DNA of 64,000 bases from Candidatus Manganitrophus noduliformans (GTDB lineage: Bacteria > Nitrospirota > Nitrospiria > SBBL01 > Manganitrophaceae), in assembly GCF_012184425.1 (NCBI RefSeq), contig NZ_VTOW01000003.1, positions 372,001 to 436,000 on the forward strand. Direction: 5' to 3'. The notes beneath the pieces are model-generated. The model was not told the origin of the DNA, ran no database searches, and was given only the letters and a program-made list of their open reading frames with translations. Shown piece by piece: positions 27,174 through 36,181 of the stretch (positions within the stretch are counted from its first letter, which is position 1; the number at the start of each line of letters is the position of its first letter). A program made the translations under genes and the position numbers.

Positions 27174-28943
27174 ATGATGAAATCCTGGACGAAAGATCGG
27201 GTGGCGGAGGAGGTCGAGGCCCTGGCCCGCTTGGCGGCGTTCGGAAAGGTCGGGGAGGCCGAAGGGGCGCGCCTTTTTCACGAGCGGCTTCAGGGTCTGC
27301 GCGATCTTTTTCGGGTGGAGCCGGATCTCTTCACCTCGGCGCTGGTCGCCTCCCTCAAACGACTGGCGGCGACCGTTCCGATCCATCCTCCGGCGCTGGC
27401 CTGTGCGTGCCCTCCGCTTTCGCCCGATGCCGTTCTGAAGTCGGTTTTCGGCTACACCGGCTTTCGCCCCGGCCAAAGGGAGATCATCGAGTCGGTCCTC
27501 TCCGGGCGTGATTGCATCGGCGTCATGCCGACCGGAGCCGGAAAATCGCTCACCTATCAGATTCCTGCTCGAATCCTTTCAGGAACGACCCTCGTCATTT
27601 CGCCGCTCATCGCGTTGATGAAAGACCAGGTCGATGGAATGACGGAGGTCGGCATCCCGGCCACTTTCATCAATTCGAGTCTCACCTCTGACGAGCGGCT
27701 CGACCGGATCGCGCGTTTGAGAGCCGGGGAATACCGGCTTGTTTATGCCGCGCCCGAAGGGTTGGAAGGGGGGCTCCTCGATCTATTTTCTTCGTGCAGA
27801 ATCGGGCTGATTGCGGTCGACGAGGCCCACTGCATCAGCCAATGGGGACACGATTTCCGCCCCTCTTACCGAAACCTCTCCGGTCTGAAGCGCCGCTTCG
27901 GCAATATCCCCGTCCTCGCGCTCACCGCCACGGCGACCGATGCCGTCGCCTCCGATATCGTTGAACAGATGGGGATGGTCTCCCCCCTTCGTTTTCGGGG
28001 CTCCTCCTTCCGTCCGAACCTGCGCCTTCACGCTTACAAGAAGGGGGGAGGACGGGACACCAAGGGGGAGATCCTCAATCTGGTCCTCTCCCGCGCCGGC
28101 CGGCAGGGAATCATCTACTGTCTCAGCCGCCGGGGTGCGGAGCAGACGACCGAATTTCTCAAAGCAAACGGCGTCCGCGCGTCGGCTTACCATGCCGGGA
28201 TGGAGAACGACCAGCGGACCATCGTCCAGGAAGCCTTCCGCCGGGACGATATCGAAGTGGTGGTGGCGACCGTCGCCTTTGGGATGGGGATCGACAAATC
28301 GAATATCCGTTATGTCATCCATCGGGACATGCCGAAGAGCATCGAAGGCTACTACCAAGAGATCGGACGGGCCGGGCGGGACGGCGTCGAAAGCGATTGC
28401 GTGCTCTTTTACTCTTGGTCGGAGGTGATCAGCTATGATCGATTCTCCGAAAGCGCCTCCGATTCTCAGGTGAACAAAAAAATGCGGATGCAGACGCGCG
28501 AGATGTTTTCCTTTGCGGAGGGCGAGGGATGCCGTCACCAGCGGCTGGTCGCCCACTTCGGGGAGCGGATCGCCGGCTGCGGGAGCGCATGCGATCACTG
28601 CGCCGGGTGGGACCTTCTCGAAGAGATCCGCCCCGCCGCCCCCTTGGAACAGGAACGGTCCGTCCAGAGGGGTAAAAAGCGGGCCTTTGTTTCGAGCGAG
28701 AACGTCGGAGAGGAAGCGGGGAATCTCTTCGCGCGGCTGCGGGCGTTGCGAAAAAAACTGGCCGACGAGAAAGGGCTGCCGGCCTATCTGATTTTCAGCG
28801 ACGCGGTCTTGCTTCAAATGGCGACCCATCGGCCGCGCAGCGGCGATGAACTTCTTCAGATCAACGGCGTCGGACCGAAGAAACTCGCGCAGTACGGCGA
28901 CCTCTTTCTTGAGGCGCTTCATAAGGCGGGGGAGGTCAGTTAA
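27174..28943 (+). CDS. recQ: RecQ-family ATP-dependent DNA helicase, variant lacking the winged-helix domain
   Basis: Helicase motifs are intact: [17 protein letters not shown] (motif 0), [15 protein letters not shown] (Walker A), [18 protein letters not shown] (DEAH), LTATAT (III) and [10 protein letters not shown] (VI). The zinc site has Cys residues in EGCRHQR and GCGSACDHC. Only about 45 residues separate it from an HRDC domain ([20 protein letters not shown]), so the RQC winged-helix of about 100 residues is absent. About 90 N-terminal residues precede motif 0, an unusual extension. ATG 27177 is an alternative start. The gene is 8 bp upstream of corA. Confidence 0.93.
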   Translation: MMKSWTKDRVAEEVEALARLAAFGKVGEAEGARLFHERLQGLRDLFRVEPDLFTSALVASLKRLAATVPIHPPALACACPPLSPDAVLKSVFGYTGFRPGQREIIESVLSGRDCIGVMPTGAGKSLTYQIPARILSGTTLVISPLIALMKDQVDGMTEVGIPATFINSSLTSDERLDRIARLRAGEYRLVYAAPEGLEGGLLDLFSSCRIGLIAVDEAHCISQWGHDFRPSYRNLSGLKRRFGNIPVLALTATATDAVASDIVEQMGMVSPLRFRGSSFRPNLRLHAYKKGGGRDTKGEILNLVLSRAGRQGIIYCLSRRGAEQTTEFLKANGVRASAYHAGMENDQRTIVQEAFRRDDIEVVVATVAFGMGIDKSNIRYVIHRDMPKSIEGYYQEIGRAGRDGVESDCVLFYSWSEVISYDRFSESASDSQVNKKMRMQTREMFSFAEGEGCRHQRLVAHFGERIAGCGSACDHCAGWDLLEEIRPAAPLEQERSVQRGKKRAFVSSENVGEEAGNLFARLRALRKKLADEKGLPAYLIFSDAVLLQMATHRPRSGDELLQINGVGPKKLAQYGDLFLEALHKAGEVS

Positions 28944-28951
28944 GCCGAGCG

Positions 28952-29917
28952 ATGACTTCGATACTCGTTTACTCGGAAGCGGAGGGGCACCGCTCTTTTG
29001 ATGATTTGTCGCTTTTGCCTTCACTCCTGGCCAATAAGCGGAATCAGGTCTGGGTCGATTTCGAAGGACCCGCCCCCGAAGCGGCGGAAAGCCTCTCCCG
29101 CGACTTCCACTTTCATACCCTCGCGATCGAAGATTGCATCTCCGAAACCCTCCTTCCCAAAATCGACGACTACGGCGACTATATTTTTCTGGTGCTGCAT
29201 GGCGCCCGCACGATGGCCGATGAGACTTTCGTTACCGCGGAGGTCAATTTCTTCCTCGGGCCGAACTATCTGGTCAGCTACCATGACGAGCCGTCGCGCA
29301 GCATCAGCCAAGCCCGGGAACGATGTCTGCGGGGGGGACCTTCCATCACCCGAGGGGTCGATTTCCTTCTTCATGAAATTTTGGATGCGATGGTCGATCA
29401 TTATTTCCCCGTTCTCGATCAGTTCGACGCCATCATCGATCAGATCGAGGAAGAGGTCTTTGCCCATCCGGATCGGGAGACGCTCAACAAAATCTTCAGC
29501 ATGAAAAAGGAGGTCATGCACCTTCGAAGGGTGGCCGGTCCGCAGCGGGAAATCCTCAATCGCTTAAGCCGCGATCCCCTCAAGGTGATCAGTCCCACGG
29601 CGGCCGTCTACTTCCGGGATGTGTATGATCACCTGGCCCGGATTACCGATCTGGCGGAGTCGTACCGGGATCTGGTGACCAGCGCCCTGGACGCTTATCT
29701 CTCGGTCGTCTCGAACCGCCTCAACGAGATCGTGAAGCTCCTGACGATTTTTACCGCAACCCTGATGCCGTTGACGGTGATTACCGGAATTTACGGGATG
29801 AATTTCGAGAATATGCCGGAGCTTCATACCCGGTACGGCTATTTCATCGTCATCGCGGTGATGGCGGCGATCACCGTCGGGATGCTCGCCTTCTTCCGAA
29901 AAAAGAAATGGCTTTAA
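28952..29917 (+). CDS. corA: CorA-family magnesium/divalent metal transporter
   Basis: The 321-residue protein has the large cytoplasmic N-terminal domain and long helix of CorA, then two C-terminal membrane helices. The selectivity motif Gly-Met-Asn is at 282-284 (TGIYGMNFENMPEL). It forms a pentameric Mg2+ (or Co2+/Ni2+) channel in the inner membrane. It follows recQ by 8 bp, so it is probably co-transcribed, though no functional link is evident. Confidence 0.94.
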   Translation: MTSILVYSEAEGHRSFDDLSLLPSLLANKRNQVWVDFEGPAPEAAESLSRDFHFHTLAIEDCISETLLPKIDDYGDYIFLVLHGARTMADETFVTAEVNFFLGPNYLVSYHDEPSRSISQARERCLRGGPSITRGVDFLLHEILDAMVDHYFPVLDQFDAIIDQIEEEVFAHPDRETLNKIFSMKKEVMHLRRVAGPQREILNRLSRDPLKVISPTAAVYFRDVYDHLARITDLAESYRDLVTSALDAYLSVVSNRLNEIVKLLTIFTATLMPLTVITGIYGMNFENMPELHTRYGYFIVIAVMAAITVGMLAFFRKKKWL

Positions 29918-29981
29918 GAAACGGCCTATGTTAAACTCCGCCAAATTGTAGGGGTGTTATTATCCTTGTAGGAGTAGAGCG

Positions 29982-31004
29982 ATGAGAGACTTTATCCGGA
30001 AAATGGAAGAGAAGGCGATCGCAGGGGAGCGCCTGACTTACGAGGAAGGATGCCGGCTGATGCAGGTCTCCGGCCCCGATCTCTTTGATCTCATCGCCTC
30101 GGCCAACCGCGTCCGGCATCATTACCGGGGAGATCAGATCAACCTCTGCTCCATCGTCAATGCCAAGGCGGGGAACTGCTCCGAGAATTGTAATTTCTGC
30201 GCCCAATCGGCCTATCACGACACCGGGATTCCCAGTTACCCGCTGATGGATTCGGAGGGGATTGTCCAGGCGGCCAAAGAGGCGGGAAGCAATGGGGCGG
30301 AAGCCTTCGGGATCGTCGCCGCCTGGTGGGGGCTTCGCGAAGGCCGGGACCTGGAGATGGTGCTGCAGCGGATTCGCGAATTGGTCGCCGCCGGTCACAC
30401 CCGGACCGATGCCTCGCTCGGGATCATCGCCGACCGGCGGATCGCCTTTAAATTAAAAGAGGCGGGACTCGCCTTTTACAATCATAATCTGGAGACCGCC
30501 CGGTCCCACTTCCCGAAGATCTGCACCACCCACACCTACGACGACCGGGTCCGTACGATTCAATATTGCAAAGAAGCGGGGATCGGCATCTGCTCCGGCG
30601 GGATCTTCGGAATGGGGGAGAGCCCGGATCAGCGGATCGAGTTGGCCGTCGCCCTCCAGGAGCTCGATGCCGATGTGGTGCCGCTCAACTTTCTTCACGC
30701 CATCAAGGGAACGCCGTTTGAAAACCTGCCGCCGCTTCAGCCGATGGAGATCTTGAAGATCATCGCGGTTTATCGTTTGATGCTTCCGTCGAAAGACATC
30801 ATGACCGCCGGCGGGCGGGAGGTCCATCTGCGCGATCTGCAATCGTGGATGTTCGCCGCCGGCGCCAGCCATACATTGATCGGGAACTATCTGACGACGC
30901 TGGGGCGGAAGTCCGAAGACGATTTGAAGATGATCGAAGATCTCGGGCTGCGCGCCGTCGCTTATTGCGGCGAGACCTTGCAGGAGACGAAGGTAAAGGC
31001 GTAG
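29982..31004 (+). CDS. bioB: BioB, biotin synthase
   Basis: BioB is a radical SAM enzyme that inserts sulfur into dethiobiotin. The cluster motif Cys66-x3-Cys70-x2-Cys73 is in GNCSENCNFCAQSA, with the family segments YNHNLETA, HTYDDRV, GICSGGIFGMGES and PLNFLHAIKGTPFE. Length is 340 residues. The start has TAGGAG 9 nt upstream. Other bio genes are not present here. Its 3' end overlaps the convergent thioredoxin-like gene by 43 bp. Confidence 0.95.
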   Translation: MRDFIRKMEEKAIAGERLTYEEGCRLMQVSGPDLFDLIASANRVRHHYRGDQINLCSIVNAKAGNCSENCNFCAQSAYHDTGIPSYPLMDSEGIVQAAKEAGSNGAEAFGIVAAWWGLREGRDLEMVLQRIRELVAAGHTRTDASLGIIADRRIAFKLKEAGLAFYNHNLETARSHFPKICTTHTYDDRVRTIQYCKEAGIGICSGGIFGMGESPDQRIELAVALQELDADVVPLNFLHAIKGTPFENLPPLQPMEILKIIAVYRLMLPSKDIMTAGGREVHLRDLQSWMFAAGASHTLIGNYLTTLGRKSEDDLKMIEDLGLRAVAYCGETLQETKVKA

Positions 31005-31957
31005 AGGGAGAGCCCTCTCGCCTGGGTGAAGAGCCGGAGTTCGTGTTTCTCGAAGCCGGGATTCCGCACCAGCTGATACATCCGGGGCGCTTTCACCCGA
31101 ACAAACGCTCGCCCCTTCTCATCGATCGCGACATCCTCGCCGATTTCATCTTTCCGCATCGTCCGCCGGTCTTGATTGATCCAGACGATCGCCTCTTCTT
31201 CGGCCGACGCCACCAGATTCACTTCCATCGCTGAATAAACCAAATGGATCGCCCCGCCCCGCGGACCGGTGAACGTCAGACGGTCGGCCATCACCTCCCA
31301 CGATCCCTCGGCATAAAAAATATCTTCCATCAGCCGATCGGGAAGGGTGTATTGAACGGTCTTCCCCTCCGGGAGTCCCTCGTTGTTTCCGATCCTTCCC
31401 CGGTCGGCGCCGAGATAAAGCTCCGGGGTCGGGGGGTAACAGACGGCGCCGGGATAGTCGCTCTCCCGGATCGGCCGCATCGGGTCGGGGAGGGGCAAAG
31501 CGGGGTCGATCTCCATCAGAAGGGCCTGAATCGCCAGCTCGGTCTCGACGTAGTTCCCCTCGCCGTCGTGGCGGTAGCGGATGATTCCGTTTCGATCGAT
31601 TAAATATTTTGCCGGCCAGTAGCGATTGGCGTAGGCCCGCCAGGTCTTGTAATCATGATCCATCACGATCGGGTAGGTGAGGCCGAACGAATTTAAGGCC
31701 CGCTCGACCTGGGAAGCCTCCCGTGCGAAGGGGAACTCCGGCGAATGAACCCCGACGAGGACCAAGCCTTTTTCGGCATACCGTTCGTGCCAGGCCTTGA
31801 GGTAGGGAAGGGTGCGGATGCAGTTGACGCAGGTGTAGTCCCAAAAGTCGATCAGGACGATCTTTCCGCGCAGCGCCTTGATGGAGAGAGGCGTTGAATT
31901 GAACCATCGACCCCCCTCGATCTCCGGGGCCCGGATCTTCTCACGATCCAGAAACAT
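30962..31957 (-). CDS. Thioredoxin-like (redoxin) protein with C-terminal beta-rich domain
   Basis: Residues 1-150 form a thioredoxin/AhpC-type fold with Cys43-Val-Asn-Cys46 in IDFWDYTCVNCIRTLPYL, typical of the C-terminal domain of DipZ-like proteins. The remaining 180 residues (GRIGNNEG.., ITFTGPRGGAIHLVYSA) look like the carbohydrate-binding-like module fused to these redoxins. No signal peptide is seen, so it may be cytoplasmic, which is unusual for TlpA-like proteins. It is the third gene of an operon after bcp, 6 bp downstream of it. Confidence 0.85.
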   Translation of the reverse strand: MFLDREKIRAPEIEGGRWFNSTPLSIKALRGKIVLIDFWDYTCVNCIRTLPYLKAWHERYAEKGLVLVGVHSPEFPFAREASQVERALNSFGLTYPIVMDHDYKTWRAYANRYWPAKYLIDRNGIIRYRHDGEGNYVETELAIQALLMEIDPALPLPDPMRPIRESDYPGAVCYPPTPELYLGADRGRIGNNEGLPEGKTVQYTLPDRLMEDIFYAEGSWEVMADRLTFTGPRGGAIHLVYSAMEVNLVASAEEEAIVWINQDRRTMRKDEIGEDVAIDEKGRAFVRVKAPRMYQLVRNPGFEKHELRLFTQARGLSLYAFTFVSCKVSPQ

Positions 31958-31963
31958 CCCGTC

Positions 31964-32440
31964 TTATTCCATCGGGAGGGAAGGGGCCAGCGCCTTCACG
32001 GCGGTGAATAGCTCCTCGCTGTGCCCATCGACCGTCACATTCGGCATGATCCGCCGAATGATCCCGTCCTTGTCGATCAGATAGGTCATCCGGCGGGCGT
32101 ATCCCTTCTCAGGATTGAGCGCCCCATAAAGCCGGGCGACCTCTTTTTTCTCGTCGGCCAGAAGCGGGAAGTTGAGATCGTACTTTCGGGCGAAGGCCTG
32201 GTGGGACGCGATCGGATCGGTGCTGACCCCAAGGATCTCGACGCCGAACGGCTTGAACTTATTGTAGTCGTCCCGGAAGGCGCAGGCCTCTTTGGTGCAG
32301 CCGGGGGTGTCGTCCTTCGGATAGAAATAAAGGATGACGTGGTTTTTCCCCTTGTAGTCGGAAAGACGGATCGTTCTTCCGTCATGGGCGGGGAGCGAAA
32401 AGTCGGGGGCGGGAACCCCTTCTGCGAGATGTTTCTCCAT
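31964..32440 (-). CDS. bcp: Bcp-type peroxiredoxin (thioredoxin-dependent thiol peroxidase)
   Basis: The 158-residue atypical 2-Cys peroxiredoxin reduces peroxides using thioredoxin. The peroxidatic Cys48 and resolving Cys53 lie in YPKDDTPGCTKEACAFRD. The adjacent thioredoxin-like gene may supply electrons (inference). It starts 18 bp after the DUF1841 gene. Confidence 0.95.
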   Translation of the reverse strand: MEKHLAEGVPAPDFSLPAHDGRTIRLSDYKGKNHVILYFYPKDDTPGCTKEACAFRDDYNKFKPFGVEILGVSTDPIASHQAFARKYDLNFPLLADEKKEVARLYGALNPEKGYARRMTYLIDKDGIIRRIMPNVTVDGHSEELFTAVKALAPSLPME

Positions 32441-32458
32441 CGGTTCTCCTTTCTGGCG

Positions 32459-32881
32459 TTAATAAATGAGCGCTCGGACTTTCAAGAGATAATCTGCTTC
32501 ATCGATCGGTTTGTTCCGGGTGACCGCGTCGTAAAGCACCTGGGCCAGGATGCCGCCGATCTGGTGAACGGCGTCGTGCCGCGTGTCGCCGCGCGCGATC
32601 ACCGAGAGCAGGGCCTGTTCTACTTCGATCGGTTCATGGGCTTGAAGCTGCTGCTCGACGACCGCATGGAGCGAGGTATGAAGGAAAGGGTTGGTCTGGC
32701 GGCGGCCCGCAAAGTCGATATTCATCGCGGCCTCGCCGAGGTCGAAGAGGGGATGATGCTCCCGGTGCTCCAGCATGATCTCTGCGAAGAGGGCTTCTTC
32801 CCCCTCCATCGGGAGATTCTCTTTGGCCTTCTTCCAAATCTCAAAGAAACGGGCCCGATTTTGCGCGGTCATGAAATCCAT
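32459..32881 (-). CDS. DUF1841 family protein
   Basis: The 140-residue protein matches DUF1841 in length and in the segments NRARFFEIWKKAKENLPMEG, HREHHPLFDLGEAAMN, NPFLHTSLHAVVEQQ and GDTRHDAVHQIGGILAQ. The many His and acidic residues suggest metal binding, but the function is unknown. It is the first gene of the bcp/redoxin operon. Start ATG 32881 lies 9 nt after a -10 box; an in-frame ATG at 32872 is possible. Confidence 0.82.
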   Translation of the reverse strand: MDFMTAQNRARFFEIWKKAKENLPMEGEEALFAEIMLEHREHHPLFDLGEAAMNIDFAGRRQTNPFLHTSLHAVVEQQLQAHEPIEVEQALLSVIARGDTRHDAVHQIGGILAQVLYDAVTRNKPIDEADYLLKVRALIY

Positions 32882-32890
32882 CTTCAGAAG

Positions 32891-32918
32891 CTTATAATGG
32901 TGGATGGCATGAAGTCAA
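32891..32918 (-). promoter_or_regulatory. Promoter of the DUF1841-bcp-redoxin operon (leaderless-type)
   Basis: TTGACT, 16 nt and TATAAG on the - strand; the -10 ends 9 nt before ATG 32881 and no ribosome binding site intervenes. Confidence 0.6.
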
Positions 32919-32974
32919 TTCTTAGAGACGAAAACACGGGAGGGGTAAGGCGAAAGGCGTCAGGGGGCAGAGAC

Positions 32975-34144
32975 TTATTTGAAGTAAGAGGTCAACTTTT
33001 CCATGGCCGTCTGAAGCAGCGACGGTTCGGAGACAAAGCTGAGGACCAGGTGGGGCGGTTCGAGATCGTAGAAGAAACCGGGATGGAGCAGAAGCGAGCG
33101 CCGCCGCAGGAGATCGAGGGCGATCTCCTCTTCGTCGGCCTTCGGATCGTTCATCTGAACCGTCAGATAAAATCCCCCTTCGGGGGGAACGAAAGAGAGT
33201 CGATCCGATCGGGAGAGAAGGTCCATGGCGAGTTGAGCGCGTTCGCGGATGGCGGACTGATAGGCGGGTAGAAATCCCTTCGCTCCTTCAAAGAGGGCCA
33301 GGACGGAGAATTGGGCGATTTCGTTGACCGGGAGAAAGGTGTCGGAGATCGTCTCCAGGGCGGCCAGTGCCTTTCGGACGAGCGGGGCTTCTCCGGAGAG
33401 GGCGATCCAGCCGATCTTCATCCCGGGCAGGGCAAGCATCTTAGAAAAACCGTTTAGCGTGAAGACAAGCGGCGCGTTCGTTGCCGCCGGGCGGGGGAGC
33501 CGGTTTTGCCGGAAGAGAAAGGGGCTGAAGACTTCGTCGGAGAGGATCGGAAGACGGTGGCGGGCGGCGATCTCGGCGAGACGGGTCACTTCATCCTCCT
33601 GGGCCACGGCGCCGGTCGGGTTGTGGGGGGAGATCAAAATGATCGCCCGTGTTCGAGGCGTGATTTGGGATTCGAGATGATCGAGATCGATCGTCCATCG
33701 ATCGGCCTCGCGAAGACGATAATCGACCATTCGAACGCCGGCGAGTGTGGCGATGGCGTCGAAGAGGGGATAGGTCGGGCGGGGGGAGAGGATCTCGTCT
33801 CCCGGTCCGGCAAAAAGCGTGAAGGCATACCAGTACGAAAGGCTGGTTCCCGGTGTGAGGACGATCTGCTCGGCGGGGATGGAGAGCCCTTCTTCCCGAT
33901 AGGAACGGCTGATCGCTTCACGGGCGATCGGCTGTCCGAGGGGATTGGGTTTATAGATTCGGGCTTGTTCGGCGGCAGATGCGAGGGCTTGGTTTAGAAT
34001 CGATTGCGGGTAGAGAATACCATGGTGATGGACGTTTCCGGAGACGAGGTCGATGACCTTTTTGCCTTGGGCCAGGAGCCTGTCCCGTTCCCGGTAGAGG
34101 GGGTTGGTCTCTCCTTGGAAGTGATCGGCGATTTCGGAAAACAT
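32975..34144 (-). CDS. PLP-dependent class I aminotransferase
   Basis: The 389-residue fold-type I aminotransferase has the PLP Lys in LNGFSKMLALPGMKIGW, PNPTG-like binding segment SPHNPTGAV and the Asp/Tyr region ILSDEVFSPFLF. N-terminal residues such as LVSGNVHHHGI are like those of the aspartate/alanine aminotransferase group. Substrate cannot be assigned. It is a single-gene unit with its own promoter. Start ATG 34144 is preceded by CCCCCC, not by a Shine-Dalgarno. Confidence 0.88.
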   Translation of the reverse strand: MFSEIADHFQGETNPLYRERDRLLAQGKKVIDLVSGNVHHHGILYPQSILNQALASAAEQARIYKPNPLGQPIAREAISRSYREEGLSIPAEQIVLTPGTSLSYWYAFTLFAGPGDEILSPRPTYPLFDAIATLAGVRMVDYRLREADRWTIDLDHLESQITPRTRAIILISPHNPTGAVAQEDEVTRLAEIAARHRLPILSDEVFSPFLFRQNRLPRPAATNAPLVFTLNGFSKMLALPGMKIGWIALSGEAPLVRKALAALETISDTFLPVNEIAQFSVLALFEGAKGFLPAYQSAIRERAQLAMDLLSRSDRLSFVPPEGGFYLTVQMNDPKADEEEIALDLLRRRSLLLHPGFFYDLEPPHLVLSFVSEPSLLQTAMEKLTSYFK

Positions 34145-34152
34145 ATGGGGGG

Positions 34153-34181
34153 ATTTTAATCCGGTAAGGTCAAAAGATCAA
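34153..34181 (-). promoter_or_regulatory. Promoter of the aminotransferase gene (leaderless-type)
   Basis: TTGATC, 17 nt and TAAAAT on the - strand, with 8 nt (CCCCCCAT) between the -10 and ATG 34144. There is no ribosome binding site. Confidence 0.65.
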
Positions 34182-34206
34182 TCCTCTTGATTCCTACTGA
34201 TCATTC

Positions 34207-36156
34207 TCATGCCGCTTCGGGCTTCGCCGCATCGGTCGGCGGTTCAAGAAGATCGTGGACTTTCGTGGCCAGTTCCGACGGGCTGAACGGTTTGAGAAGA
34301 AGGGGGAGGTTGTTTTTTTTGAGCCACTCTTGGTGGTCCGGGAGATCGGTGTAGCCGCTGACGAAAAGAAATTTGGTTCCCGGTTTGATCATTTGGACCT
34401 GCTCGTAGAATTCCCTTCCATTCATCTTCGGCATCACGAGATCGGAGATAACGACTGGGACCGGATCGGTCTGCTGCTTGATCTGACGGAGGCCCTCTTC
34501 TCCATTTTCGGCAAGGAGGACGGAATGACCCCGCTCCTCTAAGCTCCGCTGAAAAACCGCCTTCAGAAGCGGGTCGTCTTCGACGATGAGAATCTTTTCG
34601 GAGCGTCGGGGAAGATGCCGGGTGAATTCCCGGCCGGGGGCGGCGTGCGCTGATTTTTCAACAGCCGGGAGAAAGATTTTGAAGGTCGATCCCTTCCCGA
34701 TCCGGCTCTCGACGGTGACCCAGCCGCCATGTTGGCCGACGATCCCGTGAACGATTGAAAGACCCAAACCGGTCCCGTGATCGGGATCTTTTGTTGAAAA
34801 GAACGGGTCGAAAATCCGTTCGATGGTTTTTTCATCCATCCCGACGCCGGTATCGGAGACCGATAGAAGAACATAGTCGCCGGGGTGAATGAAGGGGGTT
34901 TCTCGAATGTCCGATTCCGTCGAAGAGAGGTTCTTCGTTTGCAGGATGAGCCGTCCCCCCGCCGGCATGGCATCGCGTGCATTGACGCAGAGATTCAATA
35001 TCACCTGCTCAATTTGCGAGAGATCGGCATGTACGTTTTTTAAATGCGGATCGGGGTGAAAGGTCATCTCGATCTCTTCGCTTAAGACCTTTTCTAGAAG
35101 GGGAAGCAGTTCGAGGAGCACCGTATTGAGATTCAGAGGGGTCGGCTCGATCACCTGCCGGCGTCCGAAGGTCAGCAATTGCCGGATCATCTTGGAAGCC
35201 TTCCAGACCAACTGGCGGATGTGGGTGAGGTAGCTGTGGAGGGGATGCGTCTCGTCGATTTTAAGAAGGGAGAGATCGGTGTAACCGAGAATGCCGGTCA
35301 AGACATTGTTAAAGTCATGGGCGATCCCGCTTGCGAGCCGGCCGAGGCTCTCCATCTTTCGCACCTGAAAAAGCTGCCGCTCCAATGCTTTCCGTTCCGT
35401 GTTGTCGAAGAGGTACCCTTTAAATTCGATCAACTTGTTTTCCGGGTCGAAACGGCCGACCACGTTGGCGATGGCATCGACGCGGGCTCCGCCGGGGCAA
35501 CGGAGCTCGACCTCGCACCATTGGAGTTTTCTTTTTTCCCGGAGCGCGTCGATAAAACGGTCCCAAGCGGCTCGGTCGGGAAAGAGCGATTTTAAGTCGT
35601 GAGAGGCCGCTTCCTCCGTGGAGGAAAATCCGAAAAGACGGACAAAGGAAGGGTTGCAGACGAGGATCTTTCCGTCCGGGGTGGAGATGAAGTCGGCGCT
35701 GAGATCTTCTTCGAAGAACCGCCGATATTTTTCTTCAGACTCCCGCAGTGACGCCTCCGCGCGGCGCAGCGCCGCGCGATTGACCGCCTCCTTCAACTCG
35801 CGCCGGACCGTTTCATTCAGGCGGGTCAGATTGTCTTTCATGAGATAGTCGTTCGCTCCGGCCCGCATGGCGGCGGTGGCGGTCTCCTCGCCGATGCTCC
35901 CGGTGACGATGATAAAGGGGATATCTTGGTTCTTTTGCTTAAGAATCGAAAGCGCGGCGATGGCATTAAAGTGGGGCATTTTATAGTCTGCAAGAATAAT
36001 GTCCCATGTGTGACGCCCAAGCGCGGCGGTCATTTCCTCCGCTGTGTCCACCCGCTCGTGGGTCGGATCGAAACCGCCCCGTTCCAGTTCAAGCAGCAAC
36101 AGGGCCGTGTCGTCTGGGGAATCTTCAAGAATGAGCGTGCGCAATGGGGTGGCCAT
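34207..36156 (-). CDS. Hybrid histidine kinase: receiver-PAS-kinase-receiver
   Basis: Order of domains: receiver at 1-120 (LRTLILEDSPDDTALL; acceptor in ILADYKMP), PAS (about 145-265, FISTPDGKILVCNPSFVRLFG), HisKA with His280 (SGIAHDFNNVLTGILGYTDL, the NtrB-like/hybrid type), HATPase (VLNLCVNARDAMPAGG, DTGVGMDEKT, GTGLGLSIV) and a C-terminal receiver (ILIVEDDPLL, VISDLVMPKMNG, LKPFS). I chose ATG 36156, which has GGAGGG four nt upstream. No membrane segments, so it is cytoplasmic. It is the last of four signalling genes; phosphotransfer between them is likely but not provable. Confidence 0.93.
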   Translation of the reverse strand: MATPLRTLILEDSPDDTALLLLELERGGFDPTHERVDTAEEMTAALGRHTWDIILADYKMPHFNAIAALSILKQKNQDIPFIIVTGSIGEETATAAMRAGANDYLMKDNLTRLNETVRRELKEAVNRAALRRAEASLRESEEKYRRFFEEDLSADFISTPDGKILVCNPSFVRLFGFSSTEEAASHDLKSLFPDRAAWDRFIDALREKRKLQWCEVELRCPGGARVDAIANVVGRFDPENKLIEFKGYLFDNTERKALERQLFQVRKMESLGRLASGIAHDFNNVLTGILGYTDLSLLKIDETHPLHSYLTHIRQLVWKASKMIRQLLTFGRRQVIEPTPLNLNTVLLELLPLLEKVLSEEIEMTFHPDPHLKNVHADLSQIEQVILNLCVNARDAMPAGGRLILQTKNLSSTESDIRETPFIHPGDYVLLSVSDTGVGMDEKTIERIFDPFFSTKDPDHGTGLGLSIVHGIVGQHGGWVTVESRIGKGSTFKIFLPAVEKSAHAAPGREFTRHLPRRSEKILIVEDDPLLKAVFQRSLEERGHSVLLAENGEEGLRQIKQQTDPVPVVISDLVMPKMNGREFYEQVQMIKPGTKFLFVSGYTDLPDHQEWLKKNNLPLLLKPFSPSELATKVHDLLEPPTDAAKPEAA

Positions 36157-36181
36157 GGCTCCCTCCATTTTTAATAAACAC

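Noticed and set aside
27174-28943. Reading the short linker in RecQ as a frameshift that removed the winged helix
   Set aside because: The frame is continuous from motif 0 to the HRDC domain; a simple frameshift would not rejoin the HRDC domain cleanly.
32021-33271. Open frame of 416 codons on the + strand across bcp, DUF1841 and the aminotransferase
   Set aside because: It spans three clear minus-strand genes and their intergenic promoter, so it cannot be a real gene.
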